Shown here: piece after piece, positions 33,701 through 43,683 of the stretch
How the letters are laid out: every line of letters starts with the position of its first letter
How positions within the stretch are numbered: the first letter of the stretch is position 1
Notes under the pieces: generated by a model
The model's input: the letters and a program-made list of their open reading frames with translations, nothing else
Databases searched by the model: none
Told to the model about the DNA's origin: nothing
Assembly (NCBI RefSeq): GCF_050003625.1
Contig: NC_134397.1
Location: 269,260,070 to 269,324,069 of the forward strand
Source of the DNA: Haematobia irritans
Lineage: Eukaryota > Arthropoda > Insecta > Diptera > Muscidae
Direction of reading: 5' to 3'
DNA: 64,000 bases
Program-made: the position numbers and the translations under genes

Positions 33701-33796
33701 AGTCTAGTGCTGCCTGTTATAATGACTGCAATTGATATAGCATTTACGATATATGATGCAGTGGAATTCGGAAAAGCGATGGCCGAAAAACAATAG
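30792..33796 (+). CDS. Uncharacterised secreted acidic/cationic bipartite protein, three exons
   Basis: Exons 30792-31011, 33072-33199 and 33281-33796 give 287 codons plus TAG. Splice sites are T|GTAAGT, TTAG|CC, AAG|GTATGT and CCACAG|TG. Phases agree (1 then 0), the main evidence that the model is right. The protein begins with a signal-peptide-like stretch (residues 1-23). Residues 24-136 are strongly acidic and Asp/Tyr-rich, with all six Cys (50, 55, 115, 117, 123, 124; C-K-C-x5-C-C at the exon 2/3 junction). Residues 137-142 are KKKRKK. The rest is Lys/Arg-rich, with a long hydrophobic stretch at about 240-274 and no Cys. By analogy with peptide precursors, the acidic half could be a pro-region released at the polybasic site, leaving a cationic, membrane-active part. 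That is inference. Intron 1 (2.06 kb) is filled by two SINEs, a HINE and a MITE; intron 2 is 81 bp. A degenerate paralog follows at 36414-40750. I do not recognise the family. Confidence 0.75.
31446..31612 (-). mobile_element. tRNA-derived SINE, 5'-truncated, in intron 1
   Basis: TAGGTTAGG tail units, GTGGCAGCCC, an internal deletion, then the GGGTTAATCCACCGCTG section and box B (GGAATCGAACC in this strand). It breaks off inside the tRNA head. Confidence 0.8.
31752..32085 (-). mobile_element. tRNA-derived SINE, reference full-length copy, in intron 1
   Basis: About 334 bp. On the minus strand: tRNA-like head with GTGGTGCAATGGTTAGCATG (box A region) and GGTTCGATTCC (box B), then AAAAAGTTTTTCAGCGG, a body with GGTTTCACTACAATGTG, AGGAGGTCCCTTGTCATTG, GAAGTTCACCACTGTGG, and the end TCGGGCTGCCAC. 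This copy lacks the long CCTAA tail present in others. It serves as the reference for the fragments listed elsewhere. Confidence 0.88.
32090..32953 (+). mobile_element. HINE copy (mixed II/III), 5' hairpin lost, in intron 1
   Basis: The left part (ATGTTCTTGATCAGAGAGAC, then CCATGTCCGTCTGTCTGTTG) matches HINE-III. The remainder matches HINE-II: GCCCCCATATAA motifs, the 3' block CGTAGAAGTTTCTACGCAAT, and the end with the palindrome around TTTGGCCTGGCCAAAC and ATTTGTTAC. It is therefore either a chimera or an intermediate subfamily. A MITE is nested at 32468-32754. Confidence 0.75.
32468..32754. mobile_element. AATTAATT-type MITE, 287 bp
   Basis: Ends CACACAAAAAAAAATTTTC and TTCGTGAAATTTTTTTGTGTG, with TA at 32466-32467 and 32755-32756. 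The HINE sequence continues across it, as can be seen by comparison with the uninterrupted copy near 39775. Confidence 0.85.
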
Positions 33797-34309
33797 GCAC
33801 AAAGGAGGACAAGTCCTTGTATTCTGCATCATCACATAACAAAAAATCCTCTAAAGACAGGGATTTGTTAAGCATAACCCATCTAATAGTAGTCGGAAGC
33901 CGTTCTAACAATAACTTTTAAATCACATGTTACTATTTCATATAAAATGTGTTGTTTAACCGTTATAATCCAAAACTAATTTTTTAATTTAAAGATAAAT
34001 CCATCAAATATAAATTTAAAAAAAAAAAAAAAACAAACAAATCTACCTATACCTTTTTATACCCTGCGTCACACTGTGGAACAGGGTATTATTTATTATA
34101 AGTCCAGGTATTGATAGTTTGCCATCCAGAATGATTTTGAATGACATAAAAAATTGACATTTAATTGAGAATAAATTCTCAATTAGTTAATTGGTTGAGT
34201 TTTACTTATTTTGCAAAGAGTTGTAGTTCAATGGTCAACTTTCTAAGAGTTCTAGGTAATTTCTTCTGGGCACTTTATACGTATTAACACTGAGAGATTC
34301 TGCTTTTAA
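33797..34309. other. 3' flank of the secreted-protein gene
   Basis: Presumed 3' UTR and downstream DNA. No canonical AATAAA before the A-run at 34017-34034. A 40-bp HINE-I 5'-hairpin fragment is at 34058-34097. Confidence 0.4.
34058..34097 (+). mobile_element. HINE-I 5' hairpin fragment
   Basis: TATACCCTGCGTCACACTGT followed by GGAACAGGGTATTA, identical in kind to the 5' end of the HINE-I at 15697, but no other HINE part follows. Confidence 0.75.
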
Positions 34310-35460
34310 GTTAACCTGATCGAGTTCTTCGCATCTACATTTCCACCACTGAGTTATTCCAGTTCTACCAATAACTTCTACGGATCAACATTTCCGAATC
34401 TACAGTTTCACCACGGAATTCTTCGAATCTACAGTTGTAAGACTGAATTCTCTGGATGTATAGTTCCACTATTGAGTTATTCATATATACAAGTCAACAT
34501 AAAACATAAAATTCAACAGAAACAATGATTACCGAAATGTTAAATATGTCAATGATTACCGAAATGTTAAATGTGTCAACACTGAATCCTTTGGATCAAC
34601 AATTCCACCACTGAGCTCTTTGGATTACATTTCAGTTCAGTTCACTGGCATGTTCGAATCTACAGTTGCGCTACTGACTTCTTCGGACCTTCTGTTCCAC
34701 CACCGAATACGTTGGATCTGCAGTTTCACCACTGAGCTCTTTTGATCTACACCTTCACCATTGAATACGAAGATCTAAAGTGTCACTATATTGTTCCTCG
34801 AAATTAACGTTGAAAGACTAAGTTTTTCGCATCTACAGTTGTATCATAAAATTCCTAGATCTACAAGCCCACCACTGGATTCTTTAGAGCTATAGCTCCA
34901 CTATAGACATATACAGTATTGGTTATACAGTTTTACTACAGAGGTCTTCGGACTTACAGCTTAAGAACTTAGTTATTCGGATCTAAAGTTGTTCCACAGA
35001 GTTCTTGGGGTCTATAATTGAACTAATGAATTTTTTGAATTTATAGTTCCGCCATGGAGTTGTTTCCATCACTGAGTGTTTCACATCTACAGTTCACTCA
35101 CAGTGTTCTTCGGATCTACACTGTTAAACCACAGAGTTATTCGGAGCTATAATTGCACAACTGAAGTCTTTATGTCTCCAGATCCACAGCAGAGATTTTC
35201 AGATCAATACTTTCAGCACCGAGTTCGTCGGATCTACATTTCCACCACTAAATTCTTAATAGTTTCTTCACCGAGTTTTCGGGGATCATCAGTTTAACGA
35301 CTGAGTTCTTCGCATCTACACTTTCACCATTGCATTATTGAACAGTTACACTACTGTGTTATATAGATATATATGTGGGATTTACAGTTCAACCACTAAT
35401 TTCTTCGAATAGACAATTCCATCAGAGAGTTCTTCGCATCTACAGCTTACACATAGATAA
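34310..35460. repeat. Diverged ~29-bp minisatellite
   Basis: Tens of degenerate units close to CACTGAGTTCTTCGGATC plus TACAGTTCCAC, with very variable spacing and many substitutions. This unit is unrelated to the TTCTATAGAA satellite. Open frames in it are short, and the array lies between the secreted-protein gene and its paralog, where the paralog's first exon would be expected. Confidence 0.8.
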
Positions 35461-36413
35461 GTGAAAGAGGTACCTAAAGCGTACTACTACCGATACCTAA
35501 GCTGTTGCAGTCCACTTCTACGTGAACCACATATCGCCAAATACAGCCACTCATAGCCATCTGAAAGATGAAAAGCTCATCAACTCCCGATTTAATAATT
35601 TCAAAGTAACTCACCCGATAAACTTCAAAAAGACGAATTCCTCAGTGTTCGGTCAACTATAAATCACCTACAACTCAACAAGGTGATGATTTTCCGATCA
35701 CCATATTCAGACCACGAATACCTGCTCCACCTGCTCCAGACCAAGTAAGAAATAGATGTATATATATTATATAAAAGAAGTATATTTTCAATAGTTTCTA
35801 TCAATAGAACTAGATTGGGGAATACAAACATTTGTGTTTTTTTTTAACCCTCTAATGCTCCAATTTTTTTTTGTCAGCTGATTAAATATTCAATGTTCAC
35901 GACACAAAAGCAAGAAAACTATTCAAAAAAAAAATGTATACGGTAAAATTCAGTATATGCTGCAAAGTCTCTTGGACAGGTTCAACTAAGTTTTCTATTT
36001 ATTTTATTCATTTTTGTTGTCTTAAGGTGTGTTTCACTAACGAAGCCCGCCTAAAGGCGGGTTTGGGCAATATAGAGTTAAGAAGAATTTAATGGAGACC
36101 CTGAAGATTAACTTATCCAACTGGAAAACCATTGTGACCATCAAAAACCTATCGGCGCAAAGCAGTGTTGGACATAAATTGGACCTGCAATCATTTTAGA
36201 AAACTGTCTCACACTGTTTAGCTAAACACGATGGATAATGACTCACGTAAACCAAGAAAAAATCGAAACAGGCTACTGAACCCAGAAATCAATTATTGGA
36301 TATTGTTTTTCCATATTCACTCAATTGGTCAATTCTTTTATATTCGATTTTGAGCGTAGTCTTAACTTGCTTTTGAATTGATTAGACTTTGTTTTCATAA
36401 TTTGATTTTGCAG
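35461..36413. other. Anonymous sequence upstream of the paralogous exon 2
   Basis: I looked for an exon like 30792-31011 (signal peptide plus Asp/Tyr-rich start) and did not find one. No repeats recognised. Confidence 0.4.
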
Positions 36414-36584
36414 CTCGTTATACTTACGACTGGGGTGACTATGAATTGGACTATGAAAGCGATGAAGTTAATGATGACTACTATGTTGAAGATGGTCCTG
36501 ACTATGAATTTGAATTTTGCAAGTTATATTTTTATTGATTTTTATACCCTTCACCATAGGATGGGGGTATATTAACTTTGTCAT

Positions 36585-36675
36585 AACAGAGAAGTTCACC
36601 AATGTGGTATCACAATGGACTGAATAGTCTAAGTGAGCCTGATACATCGGGCTGCCACCTAACCTAACCTAACCT
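36585..36675 (+). mobile_element. SINE 3' fragment with CCTAA tail, nested in HINE-II
   Basis: Carries the GAAGTTCACCAATGTGG to GGGCTGCCACC end and the tail CCTAACCTAACCTAACCT. Perfect 11-bp target duplication AACTTTGTCAT at 36574-36584 and 36676-36686. A clean case of 5'-truncated target-primed insertion. Confidence 0.92.
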
Positions 36676-37950
36676 AACTTTGTCATTCCGTTTGTAACAC
36701 ATCGAAATATTGCTCTAAGACCCCATAAAGTATATATATTCTGGGTCGTGGTGAAATTCTGAGTCGATCTAAGCATGTCCGTCCGTCTGTTGAAATCACG
36801 CTAACTTCCCAACGAAACAAGCTATCGACTTGAAACTTGGCACAAGTAGTTGTTATTGATGTAGGTCGGATGGTATTGCAAATGGGCCATATCGGTCCAC
36901 TTCTACGTATAGCCCCCATATAAACGGACCCCCAAATTTGGCTTGCGGGGACTCTATGAGAAGCAAAGTTCATCCGATCCAGCTGAAATTGGGAACATGG
37001 TGTCAGCATATGATCTCTAACAACCATGCAAAAATTGGTCCATATCGGTCCATAATTATATATAGCCCCCATATAAACCGATCCCCCGATTTGGCTTGCG
37101 GAGCCTTTAAGAGAAGCAAATTTCATCCGATCCGGCAGAAATTTGGTACACGGTGTAAGTATATGGTCTCTAACAACTGTGCTAAAATTGGTCCACATCG
37201 GTCCATAATTATATATAGCCCCCATATAAACCGATCCCCCGATTTGGCTTGCGGAGCCTTTAAGAGAAGCAAATTTCATACGATCCGGCTGAAATTTGGT
37301 ACATGGTGTTAGTATATGGTCTCTAACAACCGTGAAAAAATTGGTTCACATCGGTCATTAATTGTATATAGCCCCCATATAAACCGATCCCCAGATTTGG
37401 CTTGCGGAGCCTCTAAGAGAAGCAAATTTCATGCGATCCGGCTGAAATTTGGTACATGGTGTTAGTATATGATGAGGAGCATGATGTAAGTGTATGGTCT
37501 CTAATAACCATGCAAAAATTGGTCCACATCGGTCCAAATTATATATAGCCCCCATATAAACCGATTCCCCGATTTAGCTTGCGAAGCCTCTAAGAGAAGC
37601 AAATTTGATCCGATCCGGCTGAAATTTGATACATGGTGTAAGCATATGGTCTCTAACAACTATGCAAGAATTGGTCCACATCGGCTAATAATTATATATA
37701 GCCCCCATATAAACCGATCCCCCGATTTGGCTTGCGGAGCCTCTAAGAGAAGCAAATTTCATCCGATCCGGCTGAAATTTGGTACATGGTGTTAGTATAT
37801 GGTCTCTAATGACCATGCAAAAAATGGTCCACATCGGCCCATAATTATATATAGCCCCCATATAAACCGATCACCAGAGTTGACCTACGGAGCCCCTTGG
37901 AAAAGCAAAATTCATCCGATTCGGTTGAAATTTGGTACGTGATGTTAGTA

Positions 37951-38883
37951 AAGGGTGATTTGTTAAGAGCTTGATAACTTTTTTTAAAAAAAAAACGCAT
38001 AAAATTTGCAAAATCTCATCGGTTCTTTATTTGAAACGTTAGATTGGTCCATGACATTTACTTTTTGAAGATAATTTCATTTAAATGTTGACCGCGGCTG
38101 CGTCTTAGGTGGTCCATTCGGAAAGTCCAATTTTGGGCAACTTTTTCGAGCATTTCGGCCGGAATAGCCCGAATTTCTTCGGAAATGTTGTCTTCCAAAG
38201 CTGGAATAGTTGCTGGCTTATTTCTGTAGACTTTAGACTTGACGTAGCCCCACAAAAAATAGTCTAAAGGCGTCAAATCGCATGATCTTGGTGGCCAACT
38301 TACCGGTCCATTTCTTGAGATGAATTGTTCTCCGAAGTTTTCCCTCAAAATGGCCATAGAATCGCGAGCTGTGTGGCATGTAGCGCCATCTTGTTGAAAC
38401 CACATGTCAACCAAGTTCAGTTCTTCCATTTTTGGCAACAAAAAGTTTGTTAGCATCGAACGATAGCGATCGCCATTCACCGTAACGTTGCGTCCAACAG
38501 CATCTTTGAAAAAATACGGTCCAATGATTCCACCAGCGTACAAACCACACCAAACAGTGCATTTTTCGGGATGCATGGGCAGTTCTTGAACGGCTTCTGG
38601 TTGCTCTTCACTCCAAATGCGGCAATTTTGCTTATTTACGTAGCCATTCAACCAGAAATGAGCCTCATCGCTGAACAAAATTTGTCGATAAACACATTTC
38701 GAACCGAACACTGATTTTGGTAATAAAATTCAATGATTTGCAAGCGTTGCTCGTTAGTAAGTCTATTCATGATGAAATGTCAAAGCATACTGAGCATCTT
38801 TCTCTTTGACACCATGTTTGAAATCCCACGTGATCTGTCAAATACTAATGCATGAAAATCCTAACCTCAAAAGAATCACCCTT
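37951..38883 (-). mobile_element. DD41D Tc1/mariner element, internally deleted (copy A)
   Basis: The ends AAGGGTGATTTGTTAAGAGC and, inverted, AAGGGTGATTCTTTTGAGG are flanked by TA (37949-37950, 38884-38885). Length 933 bp against 1303 bp in the full copy at 59080. About 370 bp are missing between the AAATGTG and TTTATCGAC stretches, exactly as in copy B (40783), so one deletion product has itself been copied. It lies in a HINE-II unit at the CATATA|CTAAC position. Confidence 0.95.
38058..38711 (-). pseudogene. Truncated DD41D transposase, catalytic part only (copy A)
   Basis: The open frame begins at a GTG and covers roughly the last 215 residues of the 360-residue transposase, keeping FSDEAHF, QQDGATCHTA and [11 protein letters not shown] with all three catalytic Asp. 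The internal deletion removes the DNA-binding half, and the short N-terminal remnant from the original ATG is out of frame with it. It cannot give a normal transposase. The element could only be moved by a complete copy. Confidence 0.9.
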
Positions 38884-39151
38884 TATATGGTATCCAACAA
38901 CCATGCAAGAATTGGTTCATATCAGTCCATAATTATATATAGCCCCCATATAAACCGATCCCGATATTAGGTTTTGGAGCCTATTGGAGGAGCAAATTTC
39001 ATCCGAGTCAGTTGAAATTTGGTACATTGTGCTAGTATATGTCCGTTAACAACCATGCTTAACTAGGTCCATATCGGTCTATAGTTATATATAGCCCTCA
39101 GATAAATCGATCCCCAATCACACAAAAATTGGTCCATATCAAGTTCATAAT

Positions 39152-39676
39152 CCCAGCGTCGCCAGAAAAGTACTGAAAATGTTATTTTTGGATCCGGAAG
39201 TGGTGCACAATTGATGCAGAAGCGATGAATTTAACATCAACAGCCGTTGCACTGAATTTGCATCACTTCTTTAGGTGTGATCGAATTCAATGTTTTGGAT
39301 GTAAATTAAAAAATTCTGTGATATTTCGTCAAATATATAATTTGTATAATTTTTAATGGATTCTATCGCTTGTCGGAAACGTTTGACCTCAAATATTTTG
39401 AAAAATTCACAATTTTGTTAGATTGGATTTAGGATTTTTTTTTTGACAAAATTTAAATGATTTGTACCAATTTATGAATTCTTAAAGTGTTTTTAACCTA
39501 TTTAAAACAAAAAAAGTTAAAATTATCCATTAAAAGTATGAAAAACCCAAGTTATAAAAAATTGAATTAAAAGAATCTCCGGGGTAGTTAAAATAAAGAA
39601 CATCATTGTAAGTGCATCTTCTGGAAGTGCTTTTAAAGTTGTGTCTTTGGGAGAACTTCGAAATTTTTTTGCTGGG
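39152..39676. mobile_element. CCCAGC-ended MITE, 525 bp
   Basis: Starts CCCAGCGTCGCCAG and ends TTTTTTTGCTGGG, with a 2-bp AT on each side. The HINE-II reads uninterrupted across it (TTCATAAT then TGTATATAGCC). Same family as 28704-29232. Confidence 0.82.
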
Positions 39677-40782
39677 ATTGTATATAGCCCCCATATAAGC
39701 GACCCCCATATTTCAATTCTGGCTCTCTACGTACCGTACAACAGTTCATATCGATTCGTAATTATTTGTAGACTTACCTACACATACCTTTCTTGTCTAA
39801 TATATGCCACGTATGGACTAACTCACAATTTAGAAAACAATGTTAAGAAGTTTTAAGATACCTTGCCATCGGTAAGTATTACCACAACCCAAGTAATTCA
39901 ATTGTGGATGACAGTCTTTCGTAGAAGTTTCTACGCAATCCATGGTGGAGGGTATATAAGATTTGGCCTGGCCGAACTTACGGTCGTATACGCTTGTTAT
40001 TTTTATTTTTATAATTTCATAGATTGTTTTTTGCACAAAATATTTACGAGAAACGTACATTGTGTATAATGCGAATAATAGGCGTATTTGTTCGCATGAC
40101 TTTACTGTAGTGTTAATAAAAATAGCAAATGAATCGGAATTTCATATCCCCACTAGTTCTAGTTATTCCACCGTATGTTTTTGTTTTCTGTCCCGTTTGT
40201 TTAAAAGTTCAGGTTTCTTTTGACACAAAAAGCAATTTTCTTTCAAATCAATATGCGCTTCTGAGCGCATATTTATTTTTTCAATATTTGTTTTACATAT
40301 ATTATTTTTCCACAGTGTCCCGACAATCTGGAATGCTGCAAACTCGACTTGGCAGATGATGACATTAAAAAACAAGGAAAGAAAACCTTGAAGAAAATAC
40401 GGAAAAAGATTATACGTGTCAAGGAAGATGTAAGAGTTATACTTAGAAAACTTAGAGAGAACTTCAGGAGGCCAAGTCAAATGATGGCTCGTCAAATATC
40501 TATGAGAAATCTTGCGCGTACTCAATTTAACAAAATTAGTAACTTTCGTCGCCCATTGGGAAATTTGGCACGAATAAGTGGAACTATATTGCGTGCAAAT
40601 TAAAAAAGTCTCGGTAGAAAATCTATAAGTGCTGCTATTAAAAATTTAACCAAAATGGCTCGAGTACTTAAAACTGCGTACCAAATAGCTAGGAATATTT
40701 ATGTCGCATATAAATATTCAAGACCATTTCTAGCACTTCTTCTAGGTTAATACATATTGTTGGGCAAACTTATTTGTTTATA

Positions 40783-41715
40783 AAGGGTGATTTGTTAAGA
40801 GCTTGATAACTTTTTTTTTAAAAAAAACGCATAAAATTTGCAAAATCTCATCGGTTCTTTATTTGAAACGTTAGATTGGTCCATGACATTTACTTTTTGA
40901 AGATAATTTCATTTAAATGTTGACCGCGGCTGCGTCTTAGGTGGTCCATTCGGAAAGTCCAATTTTGGGCAACTTTTTCGAGCATTTCGGCCGGAATAGC
41001 CCGAATTTCTTCGGAAATGTTGTCTTCCAAAGCTGGAATAGTTGCTGGCTTATTTCTGTAGACTTTAGACTTGACGTAGCCCCACAAAAAATAGTCTAAA
41101 GGCGTCAAATCGCATGATCTTGGTGGCCAACTTACCGGTCCATTTCTTGAGATGAATTGTTCTCCGAAGTTTTCCCTCAAAATGGCCATAGAATCGCGAG
41201 CTGTGTGGCATGTAGCGCCATCTTGTTGAAACCACATGTCAACCAAGTTCAGTTCTTCCATTTTTGGCAACAAAAAGTTTGTTAGCATCGAACGATAGCG
41301 ATCGCCATTCATCGTAACGTTGCGTCCAACAGCATCTTTGAAAAAATACGGTCCAATGATTCCACCAGCGTACAAACCACACCAAACAGTGCATTTTTCG
41401 GGATGCATGGGCAGTTCTTGAACGGCTTCTGGTTGCTCTTCACTCCAAATGCGGCAATTTTGCTTATTTACGTAGCCATTCAACCAGAAATGAGCCTCAT
41501 CGCTGAACAAAATTTGTCGATAAACACATTTCGAACCGAACACTGATTTTGGTAATAAAATTCAATGATTTGCAAGCGTTGCTCGTTAGTAAGTCTATTC
41601 ATGATGAAATGTCAAAGCATACTGAGCATATTTCTCTTTGACACCATGTCTGAAATCCCACGTGATCTGTCAAATACTAATGCATGAAAATCCTAACCTC
41701 AAAAGAATCACCCTT
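40783..41715 (-). mobile_element. DD41D Tc1/mariner element, internally deleted (copy B)
   Basis: 933 bp, flanked by TA (40781-40782, 41716-41717), nearly identical to copy A with the same deletion breakpoints. It is inserted just 3' of the paralog's last codon. A possible polyadenylation signal AATAAA is beyond it at 41783. Confidence 0.95.
40890..41543 (-). pseudogene. Truncated DD41D transposase, catalytic part only (copy B)
   Basis: Same truncated product as in copy A, with one amino-acid difference visible (Val to Met in the RNVT-x-NGDR region). Catalytic motifs FSDEAHF, QQDGATCHTA and LTPLDYF are intact. The DNA-binding half is deleted. Confidence 0.9.
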
Positions 41716-41717
41716 TA

Positions 41718-43065
41718 GTACTATGAATATAAGTAAGTTCAAATGAAAGCGAATAGGTTTTAACTTAGATTATGGAATTTTAAATAAAAGATAAAATAGC
41801 ATAAAATTTTGTTTTTTTTCAGAAATCATAGTTTAGTTTGAAGTATCCATTATAACTTGGATTTTTAGATTCAAATGAATTTAATGAATTTTTAATTTTG
41901 GGGATTTACTTCAAAGCGACTTATTTCGTGGCGCCATTTATTTTCTAGTTTGTATGCTAATATTAAATAAATATCTGGCAAAATTCCTAACAATACCCTC
42001 TTCGCTTTAATTATGCTTATGGCGCTCTCTAATTTTCATTAAGTTTATCGATTATCGCAATTGAATAAACACCAGAAAACTCAAACCTCTCCCTTTCTCG
42101 TTTCTACGCTCATCTTGTCCATCTCCAATTGCCTTCAACAAATTGTTTGCATATAATTTTCCAAACAAAAACACAAAAACCTTATTGGGGGAAATAAACT
42201 TTATTAATTTGCCTTCGTGTGCAAATTTGTTTGTTCATCATGTTAATAAACTAAGAAAATTAGTAACAACTTTTATTGGACCATGCCAACAACGACAACA
42301 TCGTTTGTTTAACTTTAAATTAATTTTCATATTTATTCTAGGGAAAGTAAAAATAAAATTCTCTCAATTGGTGTCAGTAAAAAGTTTCTTCGCAAAAATT
42401 TAACTTTGCCTGTTGCTGGACTCGTTTTTTGGTAGAAATTTGTTTCTTTTTAAGAAGATTTAATTAGAATTTTAAAGCAAACTCTTGGTCAGCATATCTA
42501 GGAAAATGTATTCAATAGTCTAGCATTCAAAGATAGCATGTCTAATAAATTAAAAAAATAAAAAAATATTCCGTTGCCATTAATAGGCTTTTTATACCCA
42601 AAGAAGGAATACGATCACGTCACACCTGTTTCAAGTGCAAAATGTTATTTTTGGTTGGTGAACATGTTACATCCACGGTTGTCACAGTGGTAGAGTTCTA
42701 TCAGAAATGGTCGATTTTTTACCGTTTGGTATATTGGTAGAATTGTTCATGTTTTGGTAGATTTTGCTAAATATACCTCTCCAATTAAGAGGTTCACCAA
42801 TTTTGTATATATATAAAAAAATTTTGTTTTGTTTTTTATTGTTGTTTTTTCTTCAATCATATTTGCTGTTTTCATTTCAGCTTGACTAAGCTACAAGAGT
42901 AGCTTAACCGAGAGAGGAAAAGTATGTCTGTCATATTTATTTGGGCAAAGCCCAAGATGGTTGGATGGATGGCCGTTTCGGAATTACCACATTCCTCATC
43001 AGCATTCTCTACTTGCAGCAAAACTATCAACCAATTGTCAGAATAAATTCGGGTAATTCACTTTG
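41718..43065. other. Mostly anonymous sequence
   Basis: No gene recognised. The segment 42674-42780 (CACGGTTGTCACAGTGGTAG and several TTGGTAGA motifs) is repeat-like and resembles the GAGTGGCAACC cassette found next to the satellite at 28000, so it may be an end of the element family that carries the satellite. Confidence 0.4.
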
Positions 43066-43683
43066 CACTGAAAAAATATTGTCGTGAGGCCAAAGATTTC
43101 AGAAATTTTGTTTAGCGTAATATAAAGTTTTCTTCCTTGTCCAAAAGTCGATAAACTTTTAAATGAAGTCGTGTTGTCCTCATAATTAAGTGATTGAACT
43201 TAAAAATGGGTATCATAACATGAAAGAAAAATTGTTTGAGCTAAGGTCAACATGACTTTAATAATTCAGAAAAATTCTTTAAAATTAATAAAATTGCCTG
43301 TAAATTTCTTGTCTTTTTGTATCTTGACTACAAAGCAAAAAATCGTTCAAAAATTGGACATGTTTTTCAACACTTTATTTTAAAGACGTTTTTTACTTGA
43401 AACATAACATAATTTCTGCTGGAAGTCGAGTCTGAGTTTGCTAAATAAACTTATCTTTAACTTGTTTTTAAAGGACTTTGATAGCATAGGAAGAAAAAAA
43501 GCTGAAAAAACGAAAAATTAAAATTTGCTTCCTAGAGTCAAGCACACAAAACCCAAATTTACAATAGAATTGTGTCTTAAAAGTATCCTTACTTGAATTC
43601 TCCGCTTCTTTGGCTCGGAATCAATACCAAAATTGTTAAAGTAAAGACAAAATCTTTAGAACCGGGCATGCTTTTTTTCAGTG
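43066..43683. mobile_element. CACTG-type MITE, 618 bp
   Basis: Starts CACTGAAAAAATATTGTCGTG and ends GCATGCTTTTTTTCAGTG before TA. It matches 24415-25069 in reverse orientation throughout. Confidence 0.8.

Larger units (their letters stand above)
36540..39997 (+). mobile_element. HINE-II copy, full length, with three nested elements
   Basis: The 5' hairpin TATACCCTTCACCATAGG then ATGGGGGTATA starts about 17 bases after the paralog's exon 2. It continues with the GTTACAAACGG complement, CCGTCCGTCTGTTG, seven ~154-bp units (36915-37880), the DD41D insertion (37951-38883), more units, the MITE 39152-39676, the 3' block CGTAGAAGTTTCTACGCAAT, the palindrome around TTTGGCCTGGCCGAAC and CGCTTGT. 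It makes up almost the whole paralog intron. The frames on both strands over the units are spurious. Confidence 0.88.
36414..40750 (+). pseudogene. Degenerate paralog of the secreted acidic/cationic protein gene
   Basis: Exon 2-like segment 36414-36523 follows TTTTGCAG| and is in phase 1, as in the neighbour. It shares YDW, the ND(Y)YY-x-DG-x-DYE pattern and the final Cys-Lys. Exon 3-like segment 40316-40750 follows CCACAG| and begins C-x5-C-C, like the neighbour, then IKK-rich sequence and LRKLR-x2-F-x-RP. Defects: after the Lys codon the donor is TTATAT instead of GTATGT (the nearest GT would shift the frame); a TAA lies at 40601-40603, after which the same frame stays open for 48 basic and hydrophobic codons to TAA at 40748-40750; and no first exon is visible. 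The intron holds a HINE-II, a SINE, a DD41D element and a MITE. Most likely a tandem duplicate that lost function recently. Alternatively exon 1 at 30792 could be spliced to this set. Confidence 0.65.

Noticed and set aside
40601..40603. Stop-codon readthrough as the explanation of the open frame after TAA
   Set aside because: No readthrough context is evident, and the paralog also lacks a proper donor and first exon. Pseudogene decay is the simpler reading.
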